A DNA stretch of 64,000 nucleotides from contig MU385900.1 of assembly GCA_022497145.1 (NCBI GenBank), positions 124,001 through 188,000 of the forward strand. The letters are read 5' to 3'. Shown here one piece after another: positions 54,536 to 64,000 of the stretch. The stretch comes from Rostrohypoxylon terebratum. Lineage: Eukaryota; Ascomycota; Sordariomycetes; Xylariales; Hypoxylaceae. The translations under genes and the position numbers were made by a program. The notes under the pieces were generated by a model. It did not search any database. It was not told the DNA's origin and was given only the letters and a program-made list of their open reading frames with translations. Positions within the stretch are counted from its first letter, which is position 1. The number at the start of each line of letters is the position of its first letter.

Positions 54536-57033
54536 ATGTCGTCATTCTTGAAGCCCCTCAAGGGGACTAGGAAGAATGGTGTTCAATTTAAACCCAGGGG
54601 GGCCGGCTCTAGCGATCGCATCAAAGAGGTTTTAGAGCGAACCCGCAAGGGAGCAATAGGATTGAGCCCTACTCCGACGCCTCCGCCTAGCACTGGCAAA
54701 GCCCCTGTTATCTCTGACAGAGAACCATGCCCGAATCCCGGTTGCCCCAACCCCACTGCTCCAGTCACTGATGGCTTCTGTTCTGCCTGTGGTCGTGAAC
54801 TCGACTCTTCTAATATCGTCGCTGAAGTCCAATTCGGCGAGACTTCCTCTGGTGCCGCTGTCGTTCATGGTAGCTTCGTTGGTGCCGACCAAGGTACTGT
54901 CAGCCGAAATCTGGGACCTCAGTATAGACGTCTTGGCGGCGGACTGACTGATGCGCGAGAGAGGACTATTCGAGAAGGTATGTCGAAACAATGGTAGCTA
55001 ATCTGTATATATCGGTCACTGACTATATATCATGCAGCTCGAAATATGATGATTGGCTTTGCGCACCAGCTCAAGGAAGTTCCTCCTAATGCTGTTGATG
55101 CGGCCATCCAGATCTTCAAGCTTGTCATGGAAGAGAATTGGCTCCAGGGACGAGGCATGGACAAGGTTGTCCCAGTATGCCTCTACACAGCGTGTCGAAG
55201 AGAGGATCGATGCAAAGTCATGCTCATCGACTTTGCAGAGCTAGTTCATGTAAGTATTATTTCATCATTACTAATTCCAAGTCTTTACTCACATACTTCT
55301 AGGTGAACGTTTATGAACTCGGACATGTGTTCAAGGACTTGAATAATATTTATTCCTTTCAGAACAACAATGTCAAGTCGATCATTCCAGAAGACCTCAT
55401 CTACCGCTTTTGTTCCAAGCTCGACTTTGGTGACTTCACAAACAAGGTCGCAGCTGATGCAATCAGGCTATGCCAGAGAATGGGCCGTGACTGGATGGTT
55501 ATGGGCCGCCGGCCTTCTGGTATCTGCGGAGCTTGCATCCTCATGGCTGCACGGATGTGGAATTTCCGCCGCACCGTGCGGGAGGTTGTCTATGTTGTCA
55601 AAGTCACAACTGTTACTATCGAGCAACGACTCGAAGAATTCACAGTTACAGAGAGTAGTGATTTGACTATTGAGGACTTTCTCAATCGAGAGTTCCTTGA
55701 GTCTCGCCATGATCCACCGGCCTTCTACAGAAACACCGCTGAATGGCAGGAGAAAATGGAGAAGGATGGCAGGGTGAGAAAACGAAGGCGTATAGAAGAC
55801 ATCGGCGAGGGGGAGGAAGATGATCTATCAGCCTCAGTTAGCGGGACCCCGGTCCCAACCGATTCTATGACTACACCGCGGGCTTCGTCTGCTTCATCGG
55901 AGATGCCGCCGCCGCCGCCGCCTCCTCGGCCACCACCTGACACTTCTAAGATGCGTCAAGTTACGGAATACTTGCCTAGATCCTTTGACGAGACGGAAAG
56001 AAGGGAACTCATCGCCCCCTTCGACCCCTCGAGGATGCCTACGCCAGCTCCCAAAGGCATTGCCAGAGATATTGCTGACTGCATCAACGCTGGGGATCCG
56101 GAAGCTGATGAAGCGATGAATGATTTGGCGCAAGAATTCGGTTCTGAGGGGTTACCCGAGAACGACCAGGAAGAGGAAGAGGACGAGGCCCAACCCGGTC
56201 GGAAACGTCGTCGCAAGAAAGAGAGTGTTGAACCGCTGCTAAACTTTAATGAGGAATGGGAGCGTGATGAAGCAGTCTTGGAACAACAGATCAATGAGGT
56301 GATCAATGATCCTCATAGCGACGAACATAGCAAAGCGCTGGCTACGGCTGCGCATCTGGCCCATATCAAGGCCGAATGGGCGCGTTCTCTGCTCCCACAA
56401 AAGGAGCTTAAGATGGACGAGATTATCGACGAGGATGAATTCGCCGATGACCCGGAAGTACAATTCTGCCTACTTTCGTCTAGCGAATCGAAGATCAAAG
56501 AAAGCATCTGGATCAATGCGAACAAGGACTGGTTGCGCAAGCAGCAGGAGCAGATCTATCGTAAACAGATGGAGGATCTCGGTCCTCCGAAACGAAAACG
56601 GAATCGCGTGAAGAAACCGCGAATCGGAGAAGGCCAACTCACGCCAGCTTCGACCCCAGCCGAAGCGGCTCGCCAAATGCTCAAGAATAGGTCAACCTAT
56701 TCTAAGAGGATTAATTACGATGCTATTGAGAGTCTCTTTACGAATACCAAGGCTAGTGGACCTGGTTCCGTCGCATCTCAAGCAGCAACGCCTGCCGGGA
56801 GTGTCACCCCTGGCAATGATGCGTCTAACGATGGAGACGAAGATGAAGAAGGTGAAGGTGCAGAAGGTCAGAACGAGGAGGCCTACGATGAGCAGCCAAC
56901 CGAGGTATACGACGAGTACTACGATGACCAGGAGCAAACAGGCTACGATGAGACTGGTTATGAAGAGACAGGCTATAACGAGGGAGGCTACGGTGAAGAT
57001 GATTATGGCGGAGGCGAAGAAGAATATTATTAG
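54536..57033 (+). CDS. BRF1: TFIIIB subunit Brf1
   Basis: RNA polymerase III initiation factor that recruits polymerase to tRNA and 5S genes. Exons are 54536-54977, 55038-55249 and 55303-57033 (introns 54978-55037 and 55250-55302); 794 residues. The zinc ribbon (PCPNPGCPNP...GFCSACGRELDSS) lies at about 62-90, preceded by an unusual 60-residue Lys/Arg/Pro leader. Two cyclin-like repeats follow (ARNMMIGFAHQLKEVPPNAV; PEDLIYRFCSKLDFGDFTNK, GRRPSGICGACILMAARMWN). The Brf1 homology block near the C-terminus is DDPEVQFCLLSSSESKIKES, then IWINANKDWLRKQQEQIYRK, NYDAIESLF. The tail is acidic and Tyr-rich (DETGYEETGYNEGGYGEDDY). Confidence 0.93.
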
Positions 57034-57461
57034 GTGTATACTTTTGTTAATTGGTCACCATCACTGGTCAGACGCTCACATGTTATAGCTGAACGATTTC
57101 GTCGATAAAAGTTGTTCACAATTCCTGGACAATGCAGGTCCTTTGCGTGGAGATGTCTCTTGAATCCATGGATGCATTCATGTGAATCGGTGTTTCTTAC
57201 CTAGGTACATAGCTCTCAGAGACAAAGGTATAGAGAATATCCTCAGCCTATAGTAGCCTATTCCGAGTTCAAGTTGTCTCATCTTAGACGTCATCAATCT
57301 AGGTCAAGTCACAAGTTACAGAGTAGTTAAAACTTATAAGTCGCACGGGTTTTTAGATCATAGTAATCCATAAGTTGATTTGCAAATGGCTTCTTCTCCA
57401 AAGCAAACCCGAAAAACTACACACATTTCCAGACGCCTCTTCCTTTTTCCCCATTCCCCAA
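57034..57461. other. intergenic between convergent BRF1 and SEC11
   Basis: 3' regions of two convergent genes; nothing else seen apart from a CCTAGGTAC motif near 57200. Confidence 0.5.
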
Positions 57462-58066
57462 TCACTCCCTCTGCAGCACCACCAACAAGCCCATGATGCC
57501 CAGCATGACGGTCTTCATCCAGGGATGCTCGCTCAGCATGATGGTGACGTAGCCGACGAAGGGGATGTAGGCAAAGACGCTGCCGATGATGTCTTGCCGC
57601 TCGAGGTAGTCCTGGCCGCGGGCGTACAGCTCGGTGTCATCAGCGGCGTTGTTGTCGCCTTTGGTGAGCAGGCGCGCGTGGTCGCCGGTGCCGAACTTGC
57701 GCACAACGCGGTGCACGATGGGGATGTCCTTGTCCTTGACGTTGTACACCACGATCTCGCCGACGTCGGTCTCGGCGAGAAGGTTCCGGTTCCACAGGAA
57801 GAGAAGGTCTCCTCGTTGGAAGGCGGGCTCCATAGACCCGGAGAGCACGACGACGATGGGGGAGGGAGAGTCGGCGAAGACAGAGAGGCCTTTCCACATC
57901 TGTTTTCGGGGTAATGAGTTAGTTACACTGTCTAATTATGGGAATGCGCGAGATTGGAAGGGTTAGCTAGGACTAAGCGACGTACCATAAATGCGGTAGA
58001 GAGGATGAGGGCGAAGTTAAGCAGCTGAGCGGCTGCTTGCCGCGGGTTCTGGAGGCCGGACACCAT
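57462..58066 (-). CDS. SEC11: signal peptidase complex catalytic subunit Sec11
   Basis: Endoplasmic reticulum signal peptidase. Exons are 58066-57986 and 57899-57462 (intron 57985-57900, 86 bases), giving 172 residues, the family length. The N-terminal MVSGLQNPRQAAAQLLNFAL leads into a membrane helix (LLNFALILSTAFM|MW). Catalytic Ser is in VVLSGSMEPAFQRGDLLFLW, His in IVHRVVRKFG, Asp in LLTKGDNNAADD. A C-terminal hydrophobic segment follows (MKTVMLGIMGLLVVLQRE-stop). Exon 2 is GC-rich. The start is set by the conserved MVSGLQNPRQ. Confidence 0.93.
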
Positions 58067-59067
58067 CTTAGACGATCGTATCGAGGTCCCGATTAAGTGG
58101 ACGTGTTGAGTAGGGGAGGTTTTTGTTTGCTGGCCTCGAGGATTTTGGAGGCCAGCTTTGAGAGGTTCGGTGCAATTGGGCTGAGCTGTGAGACGGCTGG
58201 ACGGATGACGATGGAGCTTCAAGTGAAAGTGGCCTCAACTTTCAGAATTCCCTAGTAAGCGTGGCTTATCGATAAAAGGCGAGACAATAGACAGCTGTCG
58301 GGACAGTGAACAGATCTTGGCAGTTGGAGAATCTTCACAGCCAATGAGAATCTGTGTTCGCTCTAGTCCGGCCTTATTTGGGCAGGAACCCCACATTACC
58401 TAGTAACCTAGTACTAACTAGTTTCCGTATTGTGTTACACAGTCAAGGGTCTTGAGTGACGATAGAGTCACAAATGTACATGTACATATGTATTTGACAT
58501 TGAAGCATCTTAGAATCTAGATGCAGACAGGTTTTATTTTGAAAACGAAGAATATTGAACACAATGAGGCATATGGTGTTAGGTACCTACTCAGTTGCTA
58601 CCTAGTGGGTAAAACAGCATGAATTTTTGTCATACTTCGGTCTTCGGGAGAAGAATCACGAACCAAATGTGTATGTACATTGTACGTGATCTTGAAAGTC
58701 AATCGATCAATCGACCCTTCTTTGGCTGTATAACTTGCCCTTCGTGACTTCACGTTGAAGAATAATACATATGCACCTTCCTTAAAACTATCCATGGATG
58801 TAAGTAAATTATAGATCACATGTACATCGAGTATCTCCTTTCCCTCTTTCAATCCCATTTTATCATCCCTTTAACAACTCCAAACCGCTCATCTCTGTAT
58901 ACTCGCTCACCTTGCTTTGAGTCTCATTGGCCAGTCCTTGTTCGTCCCTGAATCCATCTTGGCCTTAAACCTCACATATAACCTATGAAACATTAAATAC
59001 ACTTCCTTACAATATCATTAACTATTTCCGCCTCTGAATTGATAAGCCTTACACACCTATAGCCGCC
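58067..59067. promoter_or_regulatory. divergent intergenic region SEC11/membrane protein gene
   Basis: 1-kb spacer. gtacatgtacat (58476-58487) and similar short palindromes; pyrimidine-rich leader before 59068. The frame at 58598-58858 has no recognisable features. Confidence 0.4.
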
Positions 59068-60428
59068 ATGTCCGAGACGACAGACACAACTCCTCTGCTT
59101 CCACAGCCCGTACAAGCCCAGGATGTGTCATGGCTTCTCGAACCGGCCCACCCGGAAGACTATTCAGACAATCATAGAAGCCAACCTCCACGAGATAGCC
59201 ACGTATACCTGCCCCCGCAGTCTCTCTTGACATCGTATTTGTTGATGCATGGATGATCTAATTGCGGACAGCCCATATATCTTCGAGCTTGTCATTCGTC
59301 TTGTCGTTCGATCGATCAGAAATCACTCCTACTGCTCCGTCTCGCCGTCACCACTTATCTTACTGCAGTAGGCGGCGTCTCGCTCAAATACAAGATCGAC
59401 GACGTAGAAGACGAACACACTCCTTGGCGTATCCTGTTCCAATTCTCAACAGTGTCTTTTTGTCTGCAATGGGGTTGGAATATACTTGTGACAGTCAGTC
59501 TGCCTCCCATTCAACCCAATTGGTCTCTGGCTTGCTAATATAAACGGAGGAAATTAGCTTTGGACTGCCATGCACCTTTTCTTCCCAAGGGCGATAGAGG
59601 TTGACCTGGATGATTATGATGGATACAGATACAGATACCGAATTTATATCCTTCCATATCTCTCGCCACCAAACAATGCGCGTTGTCCCATCCGTCGGTA
59701 CTGTTTTAGCATGTTCTATACCATTGCTCACGTATTCCCCTTCATGAACACAATGGTATATTGGGGTTGCCTGGTTCCTGCTGGACACGGCGGATTCAAG
59801 CCACCCCATATGCCGCATTCTCACACTGAACTCCCGTACCGTAATCATCCAACAGCCAGATACCCAAGTAAGTCTTGTTGAGCTCGAACTCTGCTTGTGG
59901 AAATACTTAACCGGATCAATAGACAAGGGGTTTTCTGAGCTGGAACCTGTCGACGCATTCAGCATCATCAATGTCTGGACCATAACATCAATCATTGCCC
60001 TTATTGAGATTGGCTTTTTCAACTGTATCCGACGACAGACTGTGAGTGGCGCTCTATTACACCCAATTGCATGACTTGTCTCTGACAGAGCATTCGTCGG
60101 CAGCCAGTCACTACTCATTTGGCTGGAGCCGTGTGTTGTAGCGGTGCATATCTTTGCTGGGCTGGGCTCGGAAAACTCCTGACCGGCCATTCGGGCCTCT
60201 TTTTTCTCGACCCCGACATCATGGTAGGGATGCCAGAGGCCATTCTTGCAGCATGTGTAACATTTATTGCCATATCTCTAGGAGGTAAGTCTGTCATGCC
60301 AATAGAAAAAAATCGATATTTAGGGATTAGCTAACAATTATTGGATGATAGTCTTTTCATTTATGTATGGACTCATCGCGATGCGCGAGACGATCACGGC
60401 GATACCAACCTCGTCTAGGTCTTGGTAA
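59068..60428 (+). CDS. fungal integral membrane protein (FAR-17a/AIG1-like), six exons
   Basis: Exons are 59068-59202, 59320-59493, 59558-59867, 59923-60041, 60089-60284 and 60352-60428, with GT-AG introns that keep frame throughout. Start MSETTDTTPLLPQPVQAQDV, a dileucine-containing cytosolic leader. Hydrophobic segments include LAVTTYLTAVGGVSLKY, ILFQFSTVSFCLQWGWNILV, MFYTIAHVFPFMNTMVYWGC, IINVWTITSIIALIEIGFFN, LAGAVCCSGAYLCWAGLG and ILAACVTFIAISLG|VFSFMYG. The IAHVFPFMNTMVYW then LVPAGHG pattern, with a variable extracellular loop, resembles fungal six-to-seven-pass proteins related to androgen-induced/FAR-17a families. Function unknown. The second exon acceptor and the GTCAGT donor at 59494 are the weakest splice calls. 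Confidence 0.65.
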
Positions 60429-62520
60429 ACGGGAGGCCGCCGGTGTCCCCCCTGAAGAGGAAGTCGCCCGATTAAGTGGTTCTCAAAGTAAGACTGTCAA
60501 TTCCCTGCTCCGACGTAGTTCGTGTACAAATACCGGCGTGAGAGATGGATGGCCACTGATAGCCAGGGAGCGATGAACGGTCCCGAAGATAACTTAGAGC
60601 AGATCGCGGTTGCGCTGTGGCTCACAAGTCAAAGTTGGAATTAGTGGGACATAGATTCGAACAGTTGGGCGACTGGAGCGTGGACTTTTAAGATAGGTGG
60701 TGGGTGGTTTCACGAAACAACCTAAAATAAGACATCGAAATCATGATTCATGGGCGACGCAAGCCTCATATGGAGTGACTCAGTAGTTGGATATCGTCAT
60801 TGCTTCAAATGGCTTTACGACTAGTATACCAAAATCAATCGTCAGCATCCCTGTCGTGTCTCATCCGACTTTTTGGGTCTACCCCGCGCTAAGAAGGCTA
60901 AGAAGCGGGAAACGAGACGTTTTAAGGGCTAAGCTAAGCAGCTAAGCAGCTAAACAGCTAAGCAGCCAAGAATCTCACAACCTCATTCATCAAATACGTA
61001 CTGCGGTACAACTTGCTTTGCATGTTGCTAATCATAAGCGAGGAGCATCAGTGTGTCAGAGCAGCACATCATTCGTTGTCGACATCAATAGACCGATATG
61101 GAGTAACAGCGATGCGCCAATTCATCACGGTTTGAGAGGCGGTGCCCTGCAGCATGATAAGCCAAGCCTGGCTTGCCGACAACTCGGCAATCCAGCTCAT
61201 CAGCTCATGTTCTAGGGCTGCTCAAGGCTTGTGAGGGCCACCAAAGATCTGATGAAATCATCTCTCATACCCCATTTGTCCCATGCCACGATTGTGACAA
61301 CCTCGGTTCAAGAAGCATCGAATTCCCTTCAATCATCCCGAACCAATGCTTTGGAATATTCGTTATCGGAGAGTTTGGCCTCATTTTCGAGCCTTCCTTC
61401 GGTACAGTATTCCGACGGTGTGCTGTCAGTCATTCCAGTCCCTGGGTGACGATGCTTTACATACCTAGGTCCTAGGACTCCTAGGTACATAGGTAAGTAC
61501 CTATTATTATTCCCACCCCCACGTGGTGAGTTGCCCAATCGTGCCTTGTTCTGCTTGTTCAACTTCCCGGCGCGTTGGAGTCATTGGCGTGGATATTGGT
61601 CGGTCTACGTCGCATTCAGAATGGGGCGGACATATTAGCATCCAGGCTGCCAGGCAGACATAGGCGATTTGGCGTGCTGCCTTCTGTTTTCTACATACTT
61701 TGCTGCACACCTATTGCCCGGGCGATTAGAGGTTGTAGTTGTACCGCAGCTGACAAAGATTCCTAAGTCGAACATGACCTATCAAAAATCAGGGCTCATA
61801 TTAACTACACACGACTGCAGTAGAGTACCATAATCGCAAACCGGCGTGACGATCTGAGGCCAGATTTAGCGAATCAACATGCAGATTCGGGGATCTAGGG
61901 TGCCTGGAGTCTTTGCTTCGGACCTTAGGTAGGGTCTTTGCCTAGGGTGTCAGGGTGTTTGCCGCTGTCAATGGTGGGTGGGATGCCGACCAAAGCAGCC
62001 AAGCAGGTCAAGCTAGCCTGGGGAAGGTCGCAAAACCAGGGCGGCAGTCTGGCTGTCTGGTAGTGTCAAAAGAAACAAGACAGCCCTGAAGCTGGAGAAT
62101 ATAGTGAGTCAATCCAGTGTGTAAAGGAGGGTATGCGGCTATAATATAACAAAAATATAAATATCGCCAAATGCCCCCCTCAATTCTTGCCCCTTCTTTT
62201 CGTTCTTCCTCCCCCCCACCACAACCATCAGGGTCGCAAAGCTTTTTCTAGGATATCTCCAGATACATTCGTTCATTTCCCCTTCGAATCGACTCTGGGA
62301 TACCGCCCGGACCCCTGTCAATCATTTTTTTCTTGTGCGTCGACTTTCTCTCACCACCTTCACTCTCTAAGTCTACGGAAATCCGAAAATACCTTCTATA
62401 CGCTCTTTTCGTCGCTCTCTAGTCAATTAATTCTTGTATATCCCGAACCCGAAACCACAATAAAAAACCGTCAATACGCTATCCCGATTTCTTTCGCTAC
62501 TACGAATCACAACCGCCATC
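60429..62520. other. 2.1-kb intergenic region
   Basis: No recognisable coding frame. Contains an AGCTAAGC tandem patch (60936-60968), a CCTAGGTCCTAGGACTCCTAGG palindromic patch (61464-61485) and a pyrimidine-rich leader (62160-62500) before the BTB gene. Confidence 0.5.
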
Positions 62521-63363
62521 ATGTTCAAGCGCTCGTTCCGGTCCGCGGACCGAGTCGACAAGTCAGCGAGGCTCAAGAAATCTAGTAACAACACCAACAA
62601 CACGGTTCGGGATCCACAGAAGCTAGCGAAACTGCAGCGGTCGCTCGAGGAGATTCTTCCCGTTAAGAAGAACCTCACCTCTCCCATCGTCACCCTCACG
62701 GTTGGTCGAGAGGCGCGACTGTTCGCGGCCCACGAGGAAGTCCTGAGCCAGTCGCCCTTTTTCGAGAGGGCATGCCGGGACCAATACCTCGAGGCGCAGA
62801 GCAAGAGGATTTCGCTTCCCGACGAAGAACCAGAGATCTTCTCGGCCGTTCTCGAGTACCTCTACAAGGGTGACTACTACCCCCGCTTGGTGCACAACAA
62901 GCACCGAAACTCTTGGGAGCTCGAGGATGCCGTGAGATCACCCGACCCCTCAGAAAATAACCGAGCTGGCCGCGGAGCCGTCGAGGCCACAATGTATGTC
63001 TCCAGTGTGGGCCAGTATCTCCTACGGGATACCGTCGTCTACTGCGCCGCCGACAGGTTCGGACTCGAGGAGCTCAAGCGCCTGTCTCTCCGGAAACAGG
63101 GTCTGCAGAGTGGGATCGATGTCGGAACGATCCTTCGGTCGGCACAATACGCCTACGACAACACGCCGGACACGGACTCGCGGTTGCGCGCTCATTATCT
63201 CGCCCTAATCATCCGATGTCGCAAGACATTCAAGAGGAGTGGAACCATGCAAGCGGAGATGGAACGCGGCGGCAAACTATTCTTCGACCTATTCGTTGCC
63301 ATGTGCAACCATCTCGACGACGTCGTGGACATGAGCAACGCTCGGACTCCTAAGACGATCTGA
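62521..63363 (+). CDS. BTB/POZ-domain protein
   Basis: Single exon, 280 residues, ATG 62521 in a good leader context. After a basic N-terminus the BTB fold runs from about residue 57: PIVTLTVGREARLFAAHEEV, LSQSPFFERACRDQYLEAQ, KRISLPDEEPEIFSAVLEYL, YKGDYYPRL. It continues with a helical part typical of fungal BTB proteins (LRDTVVYCAADRFGLEELKR). There is no Kelch, MATH or BACK region clear enough to name. BTB proteins often serve as dimerisation modules or cullin-3 adaptors; the specific role is unknown. Confidence 0.88.
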   Translation: MFKRSFRSADRVDKSARLKKSSNNTNNTVRDPQKLAKLQRSLEEILPVKKNLTSPIVTLTVGREARLFAAHEEVLSQSPFFERACRDQYLEAQSKRISLPDEEPEIFSAVLEYLYKGDYYPRLVHNKHRNSWELEDAVRSPDPSENNRAGRGAVEATMYVSSVGQYLLRDTVVYCAADRFGLEELKRLSLRKQGLQSGIDVGTILRSAQYAYDNTPDTDSRLRAHYLALIIRCRKTFKRSGTMQAEMERGGKLFFDLFVAMCNHLDDVVDMSNARTPKTI

Positions 63364-64000
63364 AGAGCTCTTGGAATGCTGTAATAACATGTGTCTAACT
63401 GAATAACGGGTCCCATGGGAAGGAATACTACGGCGTTGACTTGTGAATTTTTGATATGCTTTTTGCTTTGGCGAGGAACGGAATCGTCACCGGGGAGAAT
63501 GGTCTTTGCTTTTCCTTGTCTCTGGCTTCTTCCCTCCACTCAGTCTCTCCCAGATCATAAGTCATCAGATTGGAACACCATTCGGGAGACTCCCAACTCC
63601 ACTTCTTGTCGAGGTTGGCCGACCATTTTTGATGATGTTTTCTATTTTCGGGGAGAGGAGGGGGTATGAACGTACACGGTTTGCTCATATCGTCCTCCCC
63701 ATGACTTTTCCTACAGTCTAATGACCCAAAGGCACGCGCACCTACTCAACTCATGTATTCATTACGTATCTCCCCACGGTTTTTTCCAGGTCATCGAACT
63801 CAGGCGTTTCGGACTATTTTCATGGACGGTTCGCACGGGATTTGCTTTTCTTAGCTTATTCGCTGGGCGAAAAGTCCAAAAGAAAAGAAACAAACAAACG
63901 GATATTAGAGACTTGGGAAAGGGGAAAGGTTTGCGGCTCAACACAACTCTTTGCGATATTTGTCTTTTCACAGCGTTGCTTTTCATCTGATTTCCCTACA
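63364..64000. other. 3' region of the BTB gene, right window edge
   Basis: Short frames on both strands (63415-63990) show no recognisable features; probably untranslated and intergenic DNA. Confidence 0.5.

Noticed and set aside
1..64000. tRNA, rRNA and CRISPR loci
   Set aside because: No T-loop/A-box pairs, rRNA cores or regularly spaced repeats seen by eye; a tRNAscan run would be decisive for tRNAs.

Overview
The window looks like a filamentous ascomycete (Pezizomycotina, probably a Sordariomycete). It has many short GT-AG introns of about 45-120 nt with CTAAC/CTGAC-type branch points, HET-domain genes, a highly reducing polyketide synthase, Zn2Cys6 and MFS genes, and orthologues of fungal housekeeping genes. 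The class assignment is an inference from gene content, not from an alignment.

Left part, about 1-33.4 kb, is an accessory region with many broken genes. It starts with the 3' end of an SMP-30-like beta-propeller gene. Next come a Zn2Cys6 regulator with a frameshift, a dienelactone hydrolase gene with a nonsense codon, a DUF3237-like gene and a 5'-truncated FAD-monooxygenase remnant. The most striking locus is 7.1-18.9 kb. A four-pass membrane protein gene (M) is divergent from a gene (H) that encodes a Cys-motif N-terminus, a HET domain and, by my splice model, a C-terminal retropepsin-like domain. The pair is present twice in opposite orientation: M1(-) H1(+) | H2(-) M2(+). H2 and both M copies are open. 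H1 is dead: it carries nonsense codons, a frameshift and a 634-bp hAT-like insertion. A second, related hAT-like element (19094-19714) lies just right of the locus. At 20.5-31 kb there is an MFS exporter with a frameshift next to a KS-(AT remnant)-DH-MT-KR-ACP polyketide synthase. About 180 residues of its acyltransferase, including the catalytic serine motif, are missing in frame. An MFS_5-type transporter with a nonsense codon (31.7-33.3 kb) ends this region.

Right part, about 33.9-64 kb, is a conserved core of intact genes: SSF1 and RRP3 (divergent, both ribosome biogenesis), an acidic nuclear-type protein, a TBC RabGAP, an E2 ubiquitin-conjugating enzyme, CWF19, BRF1, SEC11, a six-exon membrane protein and a BTB-domain protein. 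I found no lesions in these genes. This argues that the many lesions on the left are real decay rather than general sequencing error.

No tRNA, rRNA or CRISPR was recognised by eye. Intergenic DNA carries many short palindromes built on CCTAGG/GGTACC.
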